Origin: Brevibacillus migulae
GTDB taxonomy: Bacteria; Bacillota; Bacilli; Brevibacillales; Brevibacillaceae
Assembly (NCBI RefSeq): GCF_004521915.1
Contig: NZ_SDKD01000004.1
Location: forward strand, 62,001 to 126,000
Reading direction: 5' to 3'
Length of the DNA stretch: 64,000 nt
Shown: one piece after another, positions 59,648 to 64,000 of the stretch
Position numbering within the stretch: position 1 is the first letter of the stretch
Layout: every line of letters starts with the position of its first letter
Made by a program: the position numbers and the translations under genes
Notes under the pieces: generated by a model
The model's database searches: none
Told to the model about the DNA's origin: nothing
What the model saw: the letters and a program-made list of their open reading frames with translations, nothing else

Positions 59648-62600
59648 ATGAGCAAGCTAGAATTGGATTTACATGGCTATCGATTATCAGAAATGATTGC
59701 AAAGAATCGCAGTACGATCGTATACAGGGGCGTTCGAGCGGAAGACAATCAACCGGTCATATTGAAGATGCTGAAGGAAGAGCACGTCACGATTGAATCA
59801 GTCGCAACATTAAGAAATGAGTACAACATTCTTCAATCCATTCATTCCGCAGCCGTTGTCAAAACGGTGGACTTCCTCAATCGGGGCAGAGAAACGGTGC
59901 TGGTGACCGAAGATTGCGGAGGTGTGTCCCTGGATATCTTCTTGAAAATGGAAGGGCTCACCATTCGCGACCTGATTTTGATCTGTATCCGGATCGTTGA
60001 ATGTATTGAGGAAGTACATAAACACCGCATCATCCATAAAGATATCCAACCTGCAAACATCTTGATCCATCCCCTTACCCGAGAAGTGAGATTGATCGAT
60101 TTTGGCCTTGCCACGCGTCTTCAACCTGGTCATCACGGCATGAAAACGGTCAGGGAGTTGGAAAGCGGCTCCAGCTACATGTCTCCCGAGCAGACCGGGC
60201 GCATGAATCGCTCTCTGGATTATCGGACAGATTTTTACTCCTTTGGGGCCACCGCTTATGAAATGCTGACGGGACACCCGCCTTTTCGCGCCGTCGATCT
60301 GTTGGAATTGGTGCATGCCATTATGGCGGTCCAGCCAGTCTCTGTGATTGAAAGCAACCCGCAAGTGCCATATGCCCTCTCCGCGATCATCATGAAATGC
60401 TTAGCCAAAAACGCGGAGGATCGTTACCACAGTGTCAGCGGTTTGCTGGCTGATTTGCAGCAGTGCAGATTGGAAATGGAAGAGACGGGCACGATACAGC
60501 CGTTTCTTTTGGCACAGCATGATCTGTCGGATCGCCTGCATATTCCGCAAAAATTGTATGGACGAGATCACGAGTTGGCCGTGCTTGCCGAGACATATCA
60601 GCAAGTCTGCAACGGGAAGACAAGGCTGGTTCTGATCCATGGCCAAGCTGGCGTCGGGAAGTCTGCACTCGTTCAGGAATTTCAGAAAACACTATGGCCC
60701 AGCAGAGGGCGGTTTATATCCGGAAAATTTGATCAGTACAAACAAAACATTCCCTACATGTCCCTGATTCAAGCCTTTCAAGGGCTTATCCGGCAGCTTC
60801 TTGCAGAAAGCAAAGAGGAGCTGGATGTATGGCGCACCCTGATACGGGAAGCAGTCCAAGGCTTGGGACAGGTGATCGTCGATGTCATTCCCCAGTTGGA
60901 AATGATCATTGGCATACAGCCGCCTGCACCTGAATTGCCTCCTGTCGAGGCCAAGAACCGGTTTCAAATGGTCATGCAGCGGTTCGTACGTGCATTGGCC
61001 AGGCCAGACCATCCGCTGATCTTGTTCCTGGATGATTTGCAGTGGGCCGATCACGCGACATTGCAGTTAGTCCAGCAGCTGATTACGGACATGCATGTTC
61101 GCCATCTGCTGGTCATCGGAGCCTATCGTTCCGATGAAGTCGGGTCGGCGCACCCCCTTGTGCTGATGCAAAGAGAACTAGGCAGCAGGGAAGGCACATT
61201 GCAGGAAGTGACGCTGGAGCCTTTGCGTGAATGGGAGATCAACCGCATGATCGCAGAGATGGTTCATACCGATGTGCGGGAGACCATCCCCCTGGCCCGA
61301 TTGATCGTACAAAAAACAGAGGGAAATCCGTTTTTCGCCAAAGAGTACGTAAAAACGCTTCACGATCGGAAGTTACTCCGGTTTTCCTATGCAGAGAAAC
61401 GCTGGCAGTGGGATTTCATGGAGATCGAGAAATTCGGCACAGCTGACAACATCGTTGCGTTTCTGGTGGAAAAGCTCCGCACACTGTCTGCGGAAGAGCA
61501 AAGACTGCTTGCCTATGCGGCATGCCTGGGAAGCACGTTCACCTTAGAGATGATCGCTGCTGTATATGGAATCTCGGATGCAGGGGCGCTCCGGAAACTA
61601 TGGCCTGCCATCATGGAAGGGCTTGTCGTTTCCCGGCAAGAAGAGCAGTATCTGGCCTATGTGGGGCTGGAGTTTCAGTCGAATCGTCTTCATCTGCAAT
61701 TCTCCTTCGTTCACGATCGTTTGCAACAGGCAGCCGTTTCCTTGCTATCCGACAGGGAGCGCGAGACGGTCCATCTGCAGATTGGAACGATGATGCGGAG
61801 CTATTTTGCCGATACGCAGCGGGATGAAGAGCTCTTTGAAATGTGTGATCATCTGTATCAGGCAAAAGCGTTGATCAACGACCAGGAAGAAAAGGCTCGC
61901 ATCGCGCAGCTGCATCTCCTGGCAGGGAAAAAGGCGAAAGCATCGACTGCTTACGATGCCGCTTATACATATCTGAATCAAGGGGCGGAAATGCTGCCTG
62001 CATCAGCGTGGGAGGACAATTACCCTCTGGCTGTCGAGTTGTATACTCTGCAAGCAGAAGCCGCTTATCTGAGCAATCGGTTTGAAGAAGCGGAGCGATT
62101 GTTTGCGCTTGTTCTTGGCCACGCGCAAACCGTATTGGAGCAGGTTGCCATTTTGGAGATCAAGATCCTGATGTATACCGGCTTGGCCAGGTTCGCGGAT
62201 GTGCTGGCTTATGCAAAACAGGCTTTGCGTTTGCTGGGGGTTTCTCTTCCGAAAAAGATCGGCATGCTGGATATGCTCACGGAAATCGGGAAGATCAAAC
62301 GGAGAATGATCGGGCGCAGCGCGGGGCAGCTGGTTCAATTGCCGTTGATGGAAGACGAACACATCAAAGCAGCGATGAGAATCATCAGTATTGCTGGACC
62401 CTCTTCCTATTTTGTGGAGCCAAACTGGTTTGCGCTCACGATTTTGCGTGCCCTCACGCTTTCGCTGGAGCGTGGAAATGATGTGGCTTCTCCCAATGGG
62501 TACACCGGCTACGGCATCGTCCTTTGCTCCAAATTTGGGGATTATCGAAATGGATACTTGTTTGGCGAGCTTGCGTGCAGCATTGCGGATCAGTTCGCAG

Positions 62601-64000
62601 ATCCGCTAGCGCAGACGAAAGCCTATGGTGCCCACGCACTGCTGATTAATCATTGGCAAAATCATGCGCGGACCAATATCCCCTTGCTGGAAAAAGCGAT
62701 CCGGCATGGCGTGGATAGCGGCAGCAACATCTATATGGCCTACAACATGCTGGGAATGCTCGATGCGATGTTTTTCTGCGGTGATCCAATGGAGGACATC
62801 CAGCAGCAGATTCAGCTTTATGCAGACGTCATTTCCCAAGTCAAAATCGTCGATCACGACGACCGCCTTTTATTGCTGGAGCAAACGATCCATAGTCTTG
62901 CAAAAAGCCATCCGGATAAGCCGGGGTTTGCCCTGCACGGTTTTGATGAGGAGAGCTATGCGGGGACAGTAAGGGATCAAGAGAATCACTTTAAACGGTA
63001 TATGTACCATTATTATAAAATTCATTTGCTTTATCTCTTTGGTCAATACCAGGAAGCGGCAGACCTGGCGTCTGAGGCTGAGAAATGGATGGAAAGCGTA
63101 AGAGGACAGCTGCTGGAGCCACAGCATGTATTTATCCAGACGTTGGCGTTGACTGCCTTATATCCTTCCATTCACGCAGCGGAACAAGCGGCCGCGGCCA
63201 AAAAGATCAGGTCCAATCTGAAAAAAGTGAAAACGTGGGCAAAACACAGTCCGCAAAACTACAAGCACCGATACCAGCTGCTTGCAGCAGAGTGGGCATT
63301 GGTTTGCGGGAAAAAACAGAAGGCGGCAGCCCTGTATGAGCAAGCGATCCAACAAGCAAGACATGATGGCTTTGTCCAAAATGAAGGGATCGCTTGTGAG
63401 CGGGCAGCGGCGTATTCCCTATCCATCGGACACGAGACACTCGCGAAATACTATATCAATGATGCGTACCATGCGTATTTGCGCTGGGGAGCTGCTGCGA
63501 AAGCAAAGGATCTGGAAGAACGATATCCCCAGCTGCTGTATGGAAGCAAAGGGCTCGATCGTAAAAGTAGAGGAGGAGCGGAGGCACCATCGTCGAGCGT
63601 CCTCGATATGATGACGGTCATTCGCGCATCGCAAACCATTGCAAGCGAAATCAAACTGGACAAACTTCTGGAAACGATGCTGCGCACGGTGATCAGCAAT
63701 GCGGGAGCTGAAAAAGGCCTGCTTATCTTGAAGAAGGAAAAGCAATGGGTCATTGAAGCAGCTGGATCCGTGAAGCATGGTGTAGATATGATGCAGTCTA
63801 TGCCTTATGAACAATCCGGGCTGCTTTCCGTATCGATCGTAAACTATGCCATCCGAGCTGGCGAGATGATTGTGCGCCGCGATGCCTTCACGGAAGAGAA
63901 ATACGCCAGAGATCCGTACATCAAACTGCACCAGCCCAAATCGATTCTTTGCTCGCCTTTGTGGCTGCAAGGAAAAATGATCGGAATCATCTACCTCGAA
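59648..64000 (+). CDS. Large Ser/Thr kinase - STAND-type ATPase - GAF signalling protein (3' end outside window)
   Basis: The frame stays open from ATG 59648, after GGGGAGGG, to the last base, giving 1,451 visible residues. A protein kinase domain (about 10-265) has the Lys in VILKML, the catalytic loop HKDIQPANILI (HKD in place of HRD), IDFGLATR and MSPEQTGR. A large AAA/STAND ATPase (about 300-600) has Walker A GQAGVGKS and Walker B LFLDDLQWAD. A helical TPR-like region (about 600-1300) and a GAF domain (about 1320-1451) follow. Relatives end in a histidine kinase, a cyclase or a phosphatase; which one applies lies beyond the window. It would integrate signals in the cytoplasm. Confidence 0.92.
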   Translation, partial: MSKLELDLHGYRLSEMIAKNRSTIVYRGVRAEDNQPVILKMLKEEHVTIESVATLRNEYNILQSIHSAAVVKTVDFLNRGRETVLVTEDCGGVSLDIFLKMEGLTIRDLILICIRIVECIEEVHKHRIIHKDIQPANILIHPLTREVRLIDFGLATRLQPGHHGMKTVRELESGSSYMSPEQTGRMNRSLDYRTDFYSFGATAYEMLTGHPPFRAVDLLELVHAIMAVQPVSVIESNPQVPYALSAIIMKCLAKNAEDRYHSVSGLLADLQQCRLEMEETGTIQPFLLAQHDLSDRLHIPQKLYGRDHELAVLAETYQQVCNGKTRLVLIHGQAGVGKSALVQEFQKTLWPSRGRFISGKFDQYKQNIPYMSLIQAFQGLIRQLLAESKEELDVWRTLIREAVQGLGQVIVDVIPQLEMIIGIQPPAPELPPVEAKNRFQMVMQRFVRALARPDHPLILFLDDLQWADHATLQLVQQLITDMHVRHLLVIGAYRSDEVGSAHPLVLMQRELGSREGTLQEVTLEPLREWEINRMIAEMVHTDVRETIPLARLIVQKTEGNPFFAKEYVKTLHDRKLLRFSYAEKRWQWDFMEIEKFGTADNIVAFLVEKLRTLSAEEQRLLAYAACLGSTFTLEMIAAVYGISDAGALRKLWPAIMEGLVVSRQEEQYLAYVGLEFQSNRLHLQFSFVHDRLQQAAVSLLSDRERETVHLQIGTMMRSYFADTQRDEELFEMCDHLYQAKALINDQEEKARIAQLHLLAGKKAKASTAYDAAYTYLNQGAEMLPASAWEDNYPLAVELYTLQAEAAYLSNRFEEAERLFALVLGHAQTVLEQVAILEIKILMYTGLARFADVLAYAKQALRLLGVSLPKKIGMLDMLTEIGKIKRRMIGRSAGQLVQLPLMEDEHIKAAMRIISIAGPSSYFVEPNWFALTILRALTLSLERGNDVASPNGYTGYGIVLCSKFGDYRNGYLFGELACSIADQFADPLAQTKAYGAHALLINHWQNHARTNIPLLEKAIRHGVDSGSNIYMAYNMLGMLDAMFFCGDPMEDIQQQIQLYADVISQVKIVDHDDRLLLLEQTIHSLAKSHPDKPGFALHGFDEESYAGTVRDQENHFKRYMYHYYKIHLLYLFGQYQEAADLASEAEKWMESVRGQLLEPQHVFIQTLALTALYPSIHAAEQAAAAKKIRSNLKKVKTWAKHSPQNYKHRYQLLAAEWALVCGKKQKAAALYEQAIQQARHDGFVQNEGIACERAAAYSLSIGHETLAKYYINDAYHAYLRWGAAAKAKDLEERYPQLLYGSKGLDRKSRGGAEAPSSSVLDMMTVIRASQTIASEIKLDKLLETMLRTVISNAGAEKGLLILKKEKQWVIEAAGSVKHGVDMMQSMPYEQSGLLSVSIVNYAIRAGEMIVRRDAFTEEKYARDPYIKLHQPKSILCSPLWLQGKMIGIIYLE

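Noticed and set aside
59810..60364. Minus-strand open frames across 59.8-64 kb
   Set aside because: They are shadows of the long kinase/ATPase/GAF frame, which runs off the window and has clear domains.

Overview
The window looks like chromosomal DNA from a Gram-positive, spore-former-type Firmicute, most likely Brevibacillus or a close Paenibacillaceae relative. This is inferred from the strong AAAGGAGG-type ribosome sites, GTG/TTG starts, a treP-treA-treR operon with cre boxes, a lysine riboswitch, a kynU-kynA-kynB operon and a sortase/LPXTG pair. No ribosomal RNA, tRNA, insertion sequence, phage gene or CRISPR array was recognised. The window opens inside a GGDEF/EAL protein and closes inside a very large kinase/ATPase/GAF protein.

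Layout. 1-4.5 kb: end of a c-di-GMP phosphodiesterase, then a VTC-domain / DUF4956 / carbohydrate-binding lipoprotein operon. 4.5-8.7 kb: trehalose uptake and hydrolysis, with two TreR-type boxes and two perfect cre sites at the promoter. 8.9-11.6 kb: an amino-acid permease and a fatty-acid desaturase. 11.8-19 kb: a class D sortase followed by a 2,159-residue LPNTG surface protein with a 38-copy 21-bp repeat, five SdrD B-type repeats and a Gly/Asp/Asn tract. 19-24.5 kb: a hydrolase divergent from a PadR regulator, a YdeI-like protein, then a lysine-riboswitch-controlled ABC importer. 24.7-33.4 kb: LLM oxidoreductase, SDR, DUF2785, Na+/H+ antiporter, a TetR unit, and a MarR / ArsA-like ATPase cluster sharing three copies of one palindrome. 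33.5-37 kb: a sigma-54 activator divergent from a secreted esterase that has a -24/-12 promoter. 37-42.2 kb: YjdM, MhqD-like hydrolase, extradiol dioxygenase and the kynurenine operon. 42.3-43.4 kb: a GAF/HD-GYP phosphodiesterase.

43.4-59 kb is the most unusual part. It holds a MacB-like exporter (adaptor, ATPase, FtsX permease) whose ATPase carries a C-terminal cyclic-nucleotide-binding domain. Convergent to it is a unit of two GNAT-like proteins flanking a second ABC exporter that also ends in a cyclic-nucleotide-binding domain. Between the two lies an overlooked 41-codon gene for a very basic peptide, with its own promoter, an excellent ribosome site and a terminator. Immediately downstream are a CHASE2 class III cyclase with the residues expected of an adenylate cyclase, a FecR-domain multidomain exported protein and an exported NHL-repeat protein. 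I read this as a candidate cAMP-gated export system in a lineage where cAMP signalling is poorly known. The physical layout and domains are seen directly; the functional connection is inference.

A cupin protein and the start of the kinase/ATPase/GAF signalling protein end the window. A family of short hairpin repeats lies just downstream of four separate terminators.
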